A stretch of 64,000 nucleotides of DNA from Marinobacter sediminicola (GTDB lineage Bacteria > Pseudomonadota > Gammaproteobacteria > Pseudomonadales > Oleiphilaceae): assembly GCF_031157525.1 (NCBI RefSeq), contig NZ_JAVIXR010000007.1:1-64000 (forward strand), in the 5' to 3' direction. The notes under the pieces were generated by a model. The model was not told the origin of the DNA. It saw nothing but the letters and a program-made list of their open reading frames with translations, and made no database searches. Positions within the stretch are counted from its first letter, which is position 1. Each line of letters starts with the position of its first letter. A program made the translations under genes and the position numbers. Shown here one piece after another: positions 8,076-17,812 of this stretch.

Positions 8076-10187
8076 ATGGTTGAGTTTCTGAATTACCATA
8101 CCGAAGGTCCAATAGCGGTGATTAGTCTAAACCACCCGCCAGTTAACTCCTTGGGGCACGGGCTGCGTGTAGCAATTCTGCAGGCTTACCAGAATGCGAT
8201 TTCTGACTCGGACGTCCGGGCGATCGTCCTGAATTCGTCTGGTCGTATCTTCAGTGGCGGTGCGGATATAAGCGAGTTAGGCAGTGATCTGGCGTGGAGT
8301 GAGCCTGCTTTGCCGCATCTTTGCAGAATGCTGGAGGAGTCGCCAAAGCCGGTCATCGCGGCGATCAACGGCATGGCTCTTGGTGGTGGTTTTGAGTTGG
8401 CACTGGCCTGCGATTATCGTATCGCCGAAGCCGGCGCTCAACTGGGGCTCCCTGAAGTCCAGCTCGGTCTCATTCCTGGCGCCGGCGGTACCCAACGTTT
8501 GCCGCGCTTGGCCAATCCCAAAATGGCGGTAGAGATGATTACTTCCGGCAAACCGGTTTCCGCAGAGCTGACTGTACTCTCTGGGCTGATCGACGAAATC
8601 GCCGACGGTGATCTCGCCGATGCCGCGATTCAATTCGCCAATAAGCTACTCATTAATGGGGCACCGGTACGTTCTTGCGTTGACATCCCGGTCGATATTC
8701 GCGAGCTAGACGCGAATTACTTTGATGATTTTCGCGCCTCTCTCGGCCGCAAAACCCGCGGTTTCTATGCACCTGAAAGAGGGGTTCAGGCGGTCGAAGC
8801 AGCTTGTCGATTACCGCTGACAGAAGGTCTGGCTAAAGAGGCCGAACTGTTCGCTGAGTGCCTAGATACGCCACAAGCCCGAGCTCAGCAACACCTGTTC
8901 TTCGCCGAGCGCGAAGCCAGGAAGATCCCGGGGGTCGACCACAAGGTTCCACCGCGCAACATCAAACAGGTTGCCATCATTGGCGCGGGAACTATGGGCG
9001 GTGGTATTGCAATGAACTTTGCCAATGCTGGTATCCAGGTCAAACTGCTGGAACAGCAAGAAGATGCGCTCACTCATGGCCTGAACCAGATTCGTAACAA
9101 CTATGAGAAATCAGTAGAGAAAGGTCGTATAACCGGCGCTCAAGTCGAAGAGCGCATGGCGCTGTTGCAAGGAACTCTAAGCTATGAGGATCTGGCTGAC
9201 GCCGACTTGGTGATCGAAGCGGTATTCGAAAGCATGGAAGTTAAGCGCGCAGTCTTCAAAAAGCTTGATCAAGTCTGTAAGCCTGGAGTCATTTTGGCCA
9301 GCAACACCTCGACGCTCGACCTGGATGCGATCGCCGATGCGACCGACCGACCGCAGGATGTTATCGGCCTGCACTTTTTTAGCCCTGCCAACGTGATGCG
9401 CCTGCTTGAAATCGTGCGTGGCGAGAAGACATCAGATGATGTCATTGTCACCGCGCTGAACTTGGCCAGGACTATCAATAAGCAGCCTATCGTGGTCGGT
9501 GTCTGCTACGGTTTTGTCGGTAATCGTATGCTCGAGCCCTATGCCCGCGAAGCGAACCGCCTGGTGCTCGAAGGTGCTTCTCCGACGCAGGTGGATAGTG
9601 TGCTGACTCGGTTCGGGCTGGCAATGGGGCCGTTTTCAATGTTCGATCTTGCCGGTATTGATATCGGATACATGGTGCGCGAAGCACGCCGCGACATCAT
9701 TGCCCATGATCCTTCCTACTGTCTCATCTCCGACAAGCTCTGTGAACTGGGTCGCTACGGACAGAAGACCAAACGTGGTTTCTATCTCTACCAAGGTCGC
9801 GATAAACAAGAGAACCCCGAGATCCTCGAGTTGGCTGTGCAGATTGCCAGCGAGCTCGGCATTGAGCGACGTGAGATCTCTGACCAAGAGATCTATGAGC
9901 GCTGCATTTACATGCTGATCAACGAGGGCGCCAACATTCTGCAGGATGGTATCGCTTATCGCTCAGGTGATTGCGACTTAGCCTGGGCGAACGGTTATGG
10001 TTTCCCGATCTGGCGCGGTGGTCCGATGCAGTACGCGGATGAAACAGGACTCAGGCAAATACTCGCTAGCATCGAGAAGTATCGCACCGCACTGGGCGCA
10101 TACGGCGACATGTGGTTCCAGCCTTCGACCCTGCTAAGGAAGCTGGTTGCAGAGGACAAGACCTTCGCCCAGTTCCAGGTTCAATAA
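8076..10187 (+). CDS. Bifunctional enoyl-CoA hydratase / 3-hydroxyacyl-CoA dehydrogenase
   Basis: 703 aa, the size of the MFE1/FadB-like class. The crotonase domain (1-190) keeps both catalytic glutamates, Glu107 (GGGFELALACDYR) and Glu127 (GLPEVQLGLIPGAGG). The NAD-binding Rossmann motif follows at about 300-320 (VAIIGAGTMGGGIAMNF). The dehydrogenase active-site block is DVIGLHFFSPANVMRLLEIV, and a duplicated C-terminal dehydrogenase domain completes it. It would hydrate an enoyl-CoA and oxidise the 3-hydroxyacyl-CoA with NAD in the cytoplasm. The thiolase follows after 21 bp, making a beta-oxidation pair. Given the CaiD-like and betaine-transport neighbours, carnitinyl-CoA is a candidate substrate (inference); straight-chain acyl-CoA cannot be excluded. 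Confidence 0.93.
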   Translation: MVEFLNYHTEGPIAVISLNHPPVNSLGHGLRVAILQAYQNAISDSDVRAIVLNSSGRIFSGGADISELGSDLAWSEPALPHLCRMLEESPKPVIAAINGMALGGGFELALACDYRIAEAGAQLGLPEVQLGLIPGAGGTQRLPRLANPKMAVEMITSGKPVSAELTVLSGLIDEIADGDLADAAIQFANKLLINGAPVRSCVDIPVDIRELDANYFDDFRASLGRKTRGFYAPERGVQAVEAACRLPLTEGLAKEAELFAECLDTPQARAQQHLFFAEREARKIPGVDHKVPPRNIKQVAIIGAGTMGGGIAMNFANAGIQVKLLEQQEDALTHGLNQIRNNYEKSVEKGRITGAQVEERMALLQGTLSYEDLADADLVIEAVFESMEVKRAVFKKLDQVCKPGVILASNTSTLDLDAIADATDRPQDVIGLHFFSPANVMRLLEIVRGEKTSDDVIVTALNLARTINKQPIVVGVCYGFVGNRMLEPYAREANRLVLEGASPTQVDSVLTRFGLAMGPFSMFDLAGIDIGYMVREARRDIIAHDPSYCLISDKLCELGRYGQKTKRGFYLYQGRDKQENPEILELAVQIASELGIERREISDQEIYERCIYMLINEGANILQDGIAYRSGDCDLAWANGYGFPIWRGGPMQYADETGLRQILASIEKYRTALGAYGDMWFQPSTLLRKLVAEDKTFAQFQVQ

Positions 10188-10208
10188 CTTTTACGACGAG
10201 AATGTATC

Positions 10209-11393
10209 ATGAAAGAAGCCGTTATTGTTTCAACCGCCCGTACACCGATCGGTAAGGCCTTCCGCGGGTCGTTGAATAACATCAAATCGCCGACATTGGC
10301 TGCCCATGCAATCCGTGCTGCTGTTGAGCGCGCCGGCATCGAACCCGGCGAGATCGAAGACGTGGTTATCGGTACCGCCCTGCAAGGAGGCACCGCTGGC
10401 TGGAACCTGGGCCGAATGAGCGCCCTGGCTGCAGGCCTGCCGACCGGCGTCAGCGGCCAAACTCTGGACCGCCAGTGTGCCTCTGGCTTGATGGCGATCG
10501 CCACCGCCGCCAAACAGGTCATTGTCGACGGCATGGACGTGGTGATCGGCGCTGGCCAGGAAAATATCAGTGCGGTGCAAAACCGGTTTTTGGACTGGGC
10601 TCTGACCGAACAGGACGAGAACGTCCTACGTCATGTTGAACACGCGTATATGCCGATGCTCTACACCGCAGAAAACGTGGCGAACAAATATGGTGTTAGC
10701 CGCCAGGCCCAGGACGAATACGCACTGCAGTCTCAGTTGCGCACCGCCGCCGCCCAGGAGGCGGGCCTTTTCGACAGTGAAATCGTGCCGGTCCTCACCA
10801 CCAAGGCTGTAGCCAATCGCGAGACCAAAGAGATCAGCTACCAAGAGGTGACCCTGACCAAGGATGAGTGCAATCGGTCTCAGACTACGCAGGAGAGCCT
10901 CCAGGCACTGGGCCCGGTAGTCGAAGACGGCACCATCACCGCCGGGAACGCCAGCCAGTTGTCCGACGGCGCTTCGGCTAGCGTACTGATGGATCGCACA
11001 CTAGCCGAGCGACGCAACCTCGATATCCTTGGGCTTTATCGAGGGATCGCCGTTGCTGGCCTGGCACCGGAAGAGATGGGTATCGGACCGGTCTATGCGA
11101 TACCCAAACTGCTCAAACAGCATGGCTTGACCATTAACGACATCGGCCTCTGGGAGCTCAACGAAGCTTTCGCCTGCCAGGTATTGTACTGCCGGGACAA
11201 GCTGGGTATCGATAATGACAGGCTCAACGTGAACGGCGGCGGTATCTCTATCGGTCACCCCTATGGCATGAGTGGCGCCCGTCAAGTTGGTCATGCCCTG
11301 CTCGAAGGCAAGCGGCGCGGTGTGAAGTATGTGGTCGTAACTATGTGCGTAGGAGGGGGGATGGGAGCCGCCGGGCTATTCGAAGTGGCCTGA
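10209..11393 (+). CDS. Thiolase (acetyl-CoA C-acyltransferase)
   Basis: 394 aa, standard thiolase length. The nucleophilic Cys90 lies in LDRQCASG, the second catalytic motif is [18 protein letters not shown], and the acid/base Cys is in [17 protein letters not shown]. It cleaves a 3-ketoacyl-CoA with CoA, releasing acetyl-CoA. It sits 21 bp behind the hydratase/dehydrogenase, which would supply its substrate. If the pathway is carnitine-like, the products would be glycine betainyl-CoA and acetyl-CoA (inference). Confidence 0.94.
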   Translation: MKEAVIVSTARTPIGKAFRGSLNNIKSPTLAAHAIRAAVERAGIEPGEIEDVVIGTALQGGTAGWNLGRMSALAAGLPTGVSGQTLDRQCASGLMAIATAAKQVIVDGMDVVIGAGQENISAVQNRFLDWALTEQDENVLRHVEHAYMPMLYTAENVANKYGVSRQAQDEYALQSQLRTAAAQEAGLFDSEIVPVLTTKAVANRETKEISYQEVTLTKDECNRSQTTQESLQALGPVVEDGTITAGNASQLSDGASASVLMDRTLAERRNLDILGLYRGIAVAGLAPEEMGIGPVYAIPKLLKQHGLTINDIGLWELNEAFACQVLYCRDKLGIDNDRLNVNGGGISIGHPYGMSGARQVGHALLEGKRRGVKYVVVTMCVGGGMGAAGLFEVA

Positions 11394-11502
11394 CCTCATA
11401 GAACATGGGCTGACAGGTTGTGCTTTGACGCAGAGTCTAAAAGAGATGGAATTGTAAAAGCCTGTCACTAGTTTGTTGAAATTAAATAAAACGGTTGCTT
11501 TT

Positions 11503-12324
11503 ATGGAAAGTTCAATTAATCACGGCGTTTTAGTTGTGCGTCGTGGCAAAGTGCTTGAAATTACGCTCGATCGCTCTCCTGCGAATGCGATTAATCGCGC
11601 CGCTAGCTATGCCCTCTATGATGCATTCAAGATGCTGAATGACGACCCTGATCTGTTGGTAGGCATTATCACCGGCGCCGGAAAAATGTTTTCGGCCGGC
11701 TGGGATATGAAAGAGTTTGCCGGCGAGTCTGAGGTTGCAGACCCTTCATCACTTGACCTGGGGCCAGGCGGTATTGGTGGTCTGCCTGAGTTTGAAGGGC
11801 TGACAAAGCCTGTCATTGCCGCCGTTAATGGCTATTGTGTGGGCGGCGCGTTTGAGTGTGTGATGGCGGCAGATTTGATCGTAGCCTCTGAGACAGCTGA
11901 ATTTATCCTGCCGGATATACAGCTTGGCTTCCTACCCGATGCCGGTGGCTTGCAGCGCTTGCCCAGTATCTTGCCCAAACAGGTCGCCGCTGATTTGTTG
12001 TATACAGGACGTAGGATGGGAGCTGCTGAAGCGCATCGCTGGGGGATGGTCCGTGATGTGGTACCGACGGATCAGCTGATGGCTAAGGCCCGTGAGATTG
12101 CCGATACGATTGCCGATGGTGCGCCTTTGGCCGTGCAGGCACTCAAAACCGTTTTAAACGCCTTAGAGCCACTCTCGGTCGAGGAACGGTTCGTAAAAAC
12201 CCACCAGGCCTGGAAGGGCGAAAGTGATTTGACGATCTATGAGCGGATGTTGCGCTCCGAAGACTACTTGGAAGGTCCTCGGGCCTTCGCTGAGAAACGT
12301 AAACCTGTTTTTAAAGGGGCCTAA
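11503..12324 (+). CDS. CaiD-like crotonobetainyl-CoA hydratase (crotonase family)
   Basis: 273 aa from the ATG at 11503; a TTG at 11473 would add 10 residues. The similarity to E. coli CaiD is extensive as I recall that protein: ILEITLDRxxANAI-like start, FSAGWDMK, GPGGIGGL, KPVIAAVNGY, TGRRMGAAEAHRWGMV and the C-terminal FAEKRKPVFKG. CaiD interconverts L-carnitinyl-CoA and crotonobetainyl-CoA. The first catalytic Glu is kept (Glu118, GGAFE), but the second position is Asp138 (LPDIQLG) where CaiD has Glu. It is followed after 2 bp by the acyl-CoA synthetase, so the two are co-translated. This gene is the best evidence for a carnitine-type pathway. Confidence 0.85.
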   Translation: MESSINHGVLVVRRGKVLEITLDRSPANAINRAASYALYDAFKMLNDDPDLLVGIITGAGKMFSAGWDMKEFAGESEVADPSSLDLGPGGIGGLPEFEGLTKPVIAAVNGYCVGGAFECVMAADLIVASETAEFILPDIQLGFLPDAGGLQRLPSILPKQVAADLLYTGRRMGAAEAHRWGMVRDVVPTDQLMAKAREIADTIADGAPLAVQALKTVLNALEPLSVEERFVKTHQAWKGESDLTIYERMLRSEDYLEGPRAFAEKRKPVFKGA

Positions 12325-12326
12325 GT

Positions 12327-14462
12327 ATGAAGAAGAGAATTGACCATCCAGTTGTGTTGAACAAAGTGCATAAGCTAGATGCGTTGTTGACCCCGAAGTC
12401 TATTGCCTTTGTCGGCGCGTCGCCCACTGAAGGAACCATCGGCAACGATATGATTCGTACATTGGTAGCCGGCGGCTACGAAGGCGATATCTACTTTATC
12501 AACCCAAAATATTCGGAGATTGATAATCGGCCTTGTTATGCCTCTCTCTCAGCGTTGCCGCAGACACCAGATCTGGTCGTGCTCAGTGTTGCCGGCCATC
12601 GGATTGAAGGGCTTTTTGACGAAGCCATCAAGATAGGCGTGGGTGGCGTCGTTATCTTCGACGCATGCCATATGGTGGAAGAGGCTGACACTACATTACT
12701 GGAGCGGCTCAAAAGCAAGGCCCAGGCTGCGGGTATGCCCGTATGTGGCGGTAATGGCATGGGTTATTTCAATTTTATCCATAATACCCATGCCGGCTTT
12801 CACGCTCCGAGTGAAAGAAAGGCTGGCAACATTACATTGATCGCACACTCGGGCTCGGTATTTATCTTGCCTGTAAGCAACGATCCGCGTTTTCGCTTCA
12901 ATCTGGCGGTATCGGCGGGCCAGGAGATCGGTACAACCGTTGCCGACTACTTGGATTATACCCTCGAGCAACCCTCAACCGGCGTTGTTGCGCTCTTTCT
13001 GGAAACCGTGCGTGATCCTGCAGGTTTTGAGGCTGCATTGAAAAAAGCCAATGAACGAGGTGTTCCGGTGCTGGTCACCAAGGTTGGGCGAACCGAGGCC
13101 AGTGCGCGCCTGGCGGCAACCCACTCGGGGGCGATCGCGGGTAACGACGCCGCTTATGAAGCCCTGTTTGACCGTTATGGAGTCATCCGCACAGCATCAC
13201 TGGATGAAATGCTGGCAACCGCGCAGCTGTTGTCACAGCCACAAAGGGTCGGTCCGGGCGGCATTGGTTATGTGAGTGACTCCGGTGGCCTGCGAGAGCT
13301 GGCGATCGATATTGCCAGCGATATCGATGTTCCCTTCGCGCAGATCACCGATGAAACAACCGATAGATTGCGCAGCTTCCTACCCATGGAGCTGGCGCCG
13401 GTCAATCCTCTCGACTGTGCCGGGCCGATGGACGCTAACTATCTCAATGTCTTCGAACAGGGTGTTCGCACCGTGATGGAGGATCCGAATGTTGCTATTG
13501 GCATCCTGGAAGTCGGTATGCAAGACAGTTTTATCTATGAGCCAGGTTTGATCGCACTCGCTAAAGAGGTTCAAAGGTATTCCGACAAGCCCTTTGTGGT
13601 CATCAACACCCTATCCAGCGCGCAAAACTGTCGAATCGCTGAGGATCTCGCCGACAGTGGCGTCCCATTGATCAACGGTGTCGAGCATGCCTTGAAGGCC
13701 ATTAGCCACGCGATGAAATATCGGGAGTTCATGGCGCGCCAGCAAATGGTCACTGCCAGTGTGCCTGATGAGGACATCGTCCTGCGTTGGCGGCAACGGC
13801 TGACGCAGGGTGAAGCCCTGGGTGAAGCGGACAGTCTGGCCTTATTGTCTGACTTCGGCGTGCCCACGGTAAAAGCCCAGGTTGCCAATGATCGTAATGA
13901 GGCGATGGCTGTTGCTCAGGCGGTCGGCTTTCCGCTGGTGTTGAAAACCGCGATGCCTGGTATCCATCACAAGTCCGATGTCGGGGGGGTTGTGTTGGGG
14001 CTGGCGGATATCGATGCGTTCACCGAAGCCTATGACGACCTGGTTGAACGACTCGGGCCGCGTGTGACGGTTGAACCGATGGCCGATGAAGGGGTGGAGT
14101 TGGCGTTTGGGCTGGTCAAGGATCCGCAATTCGGACCGCTGGTGATGGTTAGTAGCGGAGGTGTGCTTATAGAGGTGTTGAGTGATCGTGCTTTTGCCCT
14201 GCCTCCTTTTGATTTGGCGCAGGCACACCGCCTGCTGGATAAGTTGAAAGTTAAGGTGCTATTAGATGGCGTTCGAGGCCGTCCTGCAGCCAATATCGAA
14301 CACTTGGCCGAATCGCTGGTTCGTTTTTCGGAAATGGCAGCGGTCCTTGGCGATGTATTGCTTGAGGTAGATGTGAACCCTGTTCTGGTCGGACCTAGTG
14401 GCTGTATAGCGGTGGATGCCTTGGTGATCGCGGATTCTATTTCCGAGGCGTTCTTGGTGTAA
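12327..14462 (+). CDS. ADP (NDP)-forming acyl-CoA synthetase
   Basis: 711 aa with the fused alpha/beta layout of Acd-type enzymes. The N-terminal CoA-binding Rossmann domain begins SIAFVGASPTEGTIGNDM, succinyl-CoA-ligase-like domains follow, and a C-terminal ATP-grasp domain contains GFPLVLKTAMPGIHHKSDVG. His266 in AATHSGAIAG corresponds to the phosphorylated His of this family. These enzymes run both ways: acid + CoA + ATP to acyl-CoA + ADP + Pi, or the reverse, saving ATP. It could activate carnitine/crotonobetaine or release glycine betaine from its CoA ester with ATP gain; the sequence cannot decide. It is tightly coupled to the CaiD-like gene. Confidence 0.88.
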   Translation: MKKRIDHPVVLNKVHKLDALLTPKSIAFVGASPTEGTIGNDMIRTLVAGGYEGDIYFINPKYSEIDNRPCYASLSALPQTPDLVVLSVAGHRIEGLFDEAIKIGVGGVVIFDACHMVEEADTTLLERLKSKAQAAGMPVCGGNGMGYFNFIHNTHAGFHAPSERKAGNITLIAHSGSVFILPVSNDPRFRFNLAVSAGQEIGTTVADYLDYTLEQPSTGVVALFLETVRDPAGFEAALKKANERGVPVLVTKVGRTEASARLAATHSGAIAGNDAAYEALFDRYGVIRTASLDEMLATAQLLSQPQRVGPGGIGYVSDSGGLRELAIDIASDIDVPFAQITDETTDRLRSFLPMELAPVNPLDCAGPMDANYLNVFEQGVRTVMEDPNVAIGILEVGMQDSFIYEPGLIALAKEVQRYSDKPFVVINTLSSAQNCRIAEDLADSGVPLINGVEHALKAISHAMKYREFMARQQMVTASVPDEDIVLRWRQRLTQGEALGEADSLALLSDFGVPTVKAQVANDRNEAMAVAQAVGFPLVLKTAMPGIHHKSDVGGVVLGLADIDAFTEAYDDLVERLGPRVTVEPMADEGVELAFGLVKDPQFGPLVMVSSGGVLIEVLSDRAFALPPFDLAQAHRLLDKLKVKVLLDGVRGRPAANIEHLAESLVRFSEMAAVLGDVLLEVDVNPVLVGPSGCIAVDALVIADSISEAFLV

Positions 14463-14536
14463 GCCTGGCACGCCATTGCGAGGTCGTAAACAGGACTGTC
14501 GTAAAGCTATTAAACAAGTGCAGCGAGGAAGGAAGA

Positions 14537-15568
14537 ATGAAAATAACAAGAAGTGTTAAATCAATTATTGTTGGTATGGGTCTTTCGCTTGGTCTTACAG
14601 GTACAGCTTACGCCAACGATAAAGTAGTCATCGCCGATTCAGGTTGGGCCAGTTCTCAGGTCATGCAGCTGGTGCTCGCGGAGGTAATAAAAAACCGTTT
14701 AAATGTGGATGTTAAAACGCTGAGGCTTGATCTGAATCTCACCTATCCTGGAATGGACAAGGGTGATGGTACCGTCGATATCCTTAGCGAATTCTGGCTG
14801 CCCGCACAACAGCCAGCTTATGATAAATATATTGCCAAGGGATCACGCGAGACCATCGTGCGGGGAAAGAAGTTTACAGGTGAGCAAGGCTGGTATATTC
14901 CCGGATATATCCAGGACGAGTATGGCATCAAGTCGATCTATGACCTGGTCAACCCAGAGACCGCTAAACTATTTGATATGAACGGTAATGGTAACGGCGA
15001 CTTCTGGGCCGGCGCTCCGGGCTGGGAATCAACATCTCGGGGCTTGGTCCAGGCGAAGAGTTACGGTATTTCCGAATATTTTGAGCCCATGGAAGTATCG
15101 GACGCCATCATGAAGTCGCAGCTAAAAAAAGCGTTCCGTAAAAAGCAAGGCTTTTTATTTGCCTATTGGAAGCCCGAAGGTGTGCATGCTGAGTATGATC
15201 TGCGAAGACTGGAAGAACCGCCTTTTACCGGCTATTCACACGAAAGCGCCAAAGGTAGCCCGGACTATAACCCCGATGGTTGCTTCTACTATATCACACC
15301 AACAGAAGATCCTGAGTGGTATGAGAAGAGCGAAATCAACTGTACCTGGCCGGTAATTGATGCTTCGGTCGCTTACTCAAAAAGCCTGGAAACGCGGTTG
15401 CCTGAAGTGGCCCAGTTCCTGAGCCAGGTAAGCATGGATTCCGACACAGTGTCACAGTGGAGCTACGAGGTCAGTGCGAATAAGAAGGAAGCTTTAGATG
15501 TCGCCCGGGAGTGGATCGCAGCGAACCCCGATGTCGTGAATGGCTGGTTAATAGGAGTAGAGAAATGA
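14537..15568 (+). CDS. Glycine betaine/carnitine-type ABC substrate-binding protein 1
   Basis: 343 aa with a signal peptide (SIIVGMGLSLGLTGTAYA, cleavage after about residue 26), so periplasmic. It belongs to the OpuAC/ProX-like class of quaternary-amine binding proteins: VVIADSGWASSQVM, DILSEFWLPAQ, GEQGWYIPGYIQDEYG, and many Trp/Tyr residues able to form a cation-binding aromatic cage. It is followed, with an ATGA overlap, by a close paralogue, then ATPase and permease genes. Ligand identity is not readable from sequence; carnitine, crotonobetaine or glycine betaine fit the neighbours. Confidence 0.88.
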   Translation: MKITRSVKSIIVGMGLSLGLTGTAYANDKVVIADSGWASSQVMQLVLAEVIKNRLNVDVKTLRLDLNLTYPGMDKGDGTVDILSEFWLPAQQPAYDKYIAKGSRETIVRGKKFTGEQGWYIPGYIQDEYGIKSIYDLVNPETAKLFDMNGNGNGDFWAGAPGWESTSRGLVQAKSYGISEYFEPMEVSDAIMKSQLKKAFRKKQGFLFAYWKPEGVHAEYDLRRLEEPPFTGYSHESAKGSPDYNPDGCFYYITPTEDPEWYEKSEINCTWPVIDASVAYSKSLETRLPEVAQFLSQVSMDSDTVSQWSYEVSANKKEALDVAREWIAANPDVVNGWLIGVEK

Positions 15569-16596
15569 AAATAACAAGAAGTATTAAATCAATTATTGTT
15601 GGTATGGGCCTTTCGCTTGGTCTTACAGGTACAGCTTACGCCAACGATAAAGTAGTCATCGCCGATCCGGGGTGGGACAGCGCTCAGATCATGCAGCAGG
15701 TTCTCGCGGAGGTAATAAAAAACCGTTTAAATGTGGATGTTGAAACTCCGAGGCTTGATCAAAACCTCATCTACGCCAGTATGGATAAGGGTGATGGGAA
15801 CGTCGACGTTCATAGTGAATTCTGGCTGCCCGCACAACAGCCAGCTTATGATAAATATATTGCCGAGGGATCACGCGAGACCATCGTGCGCGGAAAGAAG
15901 TTTACAGGTGAGCAAGGCTGGTATATTCCCGGATATATCCAGGACAAATATGGCGTCAGGTCGGTTCATGATCTGGCCAAACCTGAGATTGCTAAGTTGT
16001 TTGATGTCAACGGTAATGGTAAAGGCGACTTTTGGCCCGGCGCACCAGGCTGGGGAACAACGCCTCAGAACTTGGTCCAGGCAAAGAGTTACGGCTTTTC
16101 CGAATATTTTGAGCCGATGGAAGTATCGGACGCCATCATGAAAGCACAGCTGAAAACAGCGTTCCGTAGAAAACAAGGCTTGCTACTTTATTATTGGAAG
16201 CCTGAAGGTTTGCATCTTCATTATGATCTGCGACTTCTTGAAGAACCGCCTTTTACCGGTTATTCACACGAAAGCGCCAAAGGTAGCCCGGACTATAACC
16301 CCGATGGTTGCTTCTACTATGTCTCACCAACAGAAGATCCTGAGTGGTATGAAAAGAGCGATATCCAGTGTGCGTTCCCGGTAATTGATGCTTCGGTCGC
16401 TTATTCGAAAAGTCTGGAAACGCGATTGCCTCAAGTGGCCCAGTTCCTGAGCCAGGTGAGTGTTGACCCCGATATAATGTCTCAGTGGAGCTATGAGGTC
16501 AGTGCGAATAAGAAGGAAGCTTTAGATGTCGCCCGGGAGTGGATCGCAGCGAACCCCGATGTCGTGAATGGCTGGTTAGCAGGAATTAATCTATAA
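15565..16596 (+). CDS. Glycine betaine/carnitine-type ABC substrate-binding protein 2 (tandem paralogue)
   Basis: 343 aa from the ATG at 15565, preceded by AGGAG and overlapping the stop of its neighbour as ATGA; the longer frame from 15511 lies inside the neighbour and is not the start. The signal peptide and most of the protein are near-identical to binding protein 1. Differences cluster around the ligand region, for example HSEFWLPAQ for LSEFWLPAQ, and LLLYYWKPEGLHLHYDLRLL in place of FLFAYWKPEGVHAEYDLRRL. A recent tandem duplication followed by divergence in specificity is the simplest reading. Confidence 0.88.
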   Translation: MKITRSIKSIIVGMGLSLGLTGTAYANDKVVIADPGWDSAQIMQQVLAEVIKNRLNVDVETPRLDQNLIYASMDKGDGNVDVHSEFWLPAQQPAYDKYIAEGSRETIVRGKKFTGEQGWYIPGYIQDKYGVRSVHDLAKPEIAKLFDVNGNGKGDFWPGAPGWGTTPQNLVQAKSYGFSEYFEPMEVSDAIMKAQLKTAFRRKQGLLLYYWKPEGLHLHYDLRLLEEPPFTGYSHESAKGSPDYNPDGCFYYVSPTEDPEWYEKSDIQCAFPVIDASVAYSKSLETRLPQVAQFLSQVSVDPDIMSQWSYEVSANKKEALDVAREWIAANPDVVNGWLAGINL

Positions 16597-16609
16597 ACGA
16601 GTTAAAAAA

Positions 16610-16643
16610 GCTCTGAGCATGCCTCGCATAGTTTGTTCAGAGC
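16610..16643 (+). terminator. Intergenic hairpin between binding-protein and ATPase genes
   Basis: GCTCTGA (16610-16616) pairs with TCAGAGC (16637-16643), with a second small stem (TCTGA/TCAGA) near 16657-16671. There is no long T-run. Such hairpins often stabilise or partly terminate the message so that binding protein is made in excess over ATPase and permease. Confidence 0.4.
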
Positions 16644-16725
16644 ATGGGCTAGTCCCTCTGAATTAATCAGAGACATCTTAGCCGCTTGAAATCAAAAAGC
16701 GGATAACAAAAACAAGAGGTCTAAC

Positions 16726-17808
16726 ATGACAAACTTGAGTACTCCCTTGCCTGCCATAGAATGCCGAAATGTCTGGAAGGTCTTCGGCAAACGGAGCGAT
16801 GAGGCCCTCGCGGCGATCAAAAGCCGTGGGCTGACCAAAGAGCAAGTGCTTGAGGAGTTTGCCTGTGTGGTGGGGGTGGCCGATGCTACCTTCCAGGTCC
16901 GAGAGGGTGAAGTGTTCTGCATCATGGGCCTATCCGGTAGCGGCAAGTCCACCCTGGTCCGCCATATTAACCGGTTGATAGAACCCACCGCAGGAGACAT
17001 TCTGGTGGGGGAAGACAATATCAACGCCTTGAATCAGCAAGATCTGCGGCGCATCCGGGCTGAGAAAATTGGCATGGTATTCCAGCACACTGCGCTACTG
17101 CCGCACCGCAATGTGAGAGAGAATGTGGCACTCAGTCTCGAGCTGCGCAACATGGATGAGCAACAGCGCCTCAAGATCGCCGATGACAAGCTCGCGCTGG
17201 TGCAGCTCACGGGCTGGGGCGACCGTATGCCCGCCGAACTCTCCGGCGGTATGCAGCAACGAGTCGGTTTGGCCAGGGCGATGGCTGCCGACCCTAAGAT
17301 CCTGCTAATGGACGAACCCTTCAGCGCTCTGGACCCCCTGATTCGGCGGCAGTTACAGGACCAGTTTGTCGAACTGGCTCAGGTGATGAAGAAAACGACT
17401 CTCTTTATCACTCATGATCTGGATGAGGCGTTCCGTATTGGTCATCGCATCGCCATCATGAAGGATGGCGCGTTCGTACAGATTGGTACTCCTGAAGAAA
17501 TTATTACGGCGCCTGCCGATGATTATGTCGCGGAGTTCGTTAAAGATATCTCCCGACTGAAACTGGTCTTTGCCCATACGGTGATGCAACCGTTACAGGC
17601 CTATCTCAAAGAGCATAACCTCAAGGCAGATAACTTGGATCTCAGCCAATATCCCACCGCTGCCCGAGATGTGGACCTGAACCAGCTGATTGATCTGGCG
17701 GCGGATCATGACGAACCCATCGTGGTGCTAGACGGAGATACCGCAGTGGGTATTATCACAAAGCGTCAATTACTGCGTGGTATTCAAGGTGAGTCGAATG
17801 GGAAGTAA
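16726..17808 (+). CDS. Betaine-type ABC transporter ATPase (ProV/OpuAA-like)
   Basis: 360 aa. It carries the extended N-terminus typical of ProV, Walker A GLSGSGKST (about 68-76), Q-loop VFQHTALLPH, signature LSGGMQQR, Walker B ILLMDEPFSALDP and switch His in FITHDLDEAF. A C-terminal CBS-like regulatory region ends VVLDGDTAVGIITKRQLLRG. It energises quaternary-amine uptake together with the permease that starts 4 bp downstream. The C-terminal CBS region suggests gating by ionic strength or nucleotide, as known in OpuA-type systems. Confidence 0.94.
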   Translation: MTNLSTPLPAIECRNVWKVFGKRSDEALAAIKSRGLTKEQVLEEFACVVGVADATFQVREGEVFCIMGLSGSGKSTLVRHINRLIEPTAGDILVGEDNINALNQQDLRRIRAEKIGMVFQHTALLPHRNVRENVALSLELRNMDEQQRLKIADDKLALVQLTGWGDRMPAELSGGMQQRVGLARAMAADPKILLMDEPFSALDPLIRRQLQDQFVELAQVMKKTTLFITHDLDEAFRIGHRIAIMKDGAFVQIGTPEEIITAPADDYVAEFVKDISRLKLVFAHTVMQPLQAYLKEHNLKADNLDLSQYPTAARDVDLNQLIDLAADHDEPIVVLDGDTAVGIITKRQLLRGIQGESNGK

Positions 17809-17812
17809 TGTC

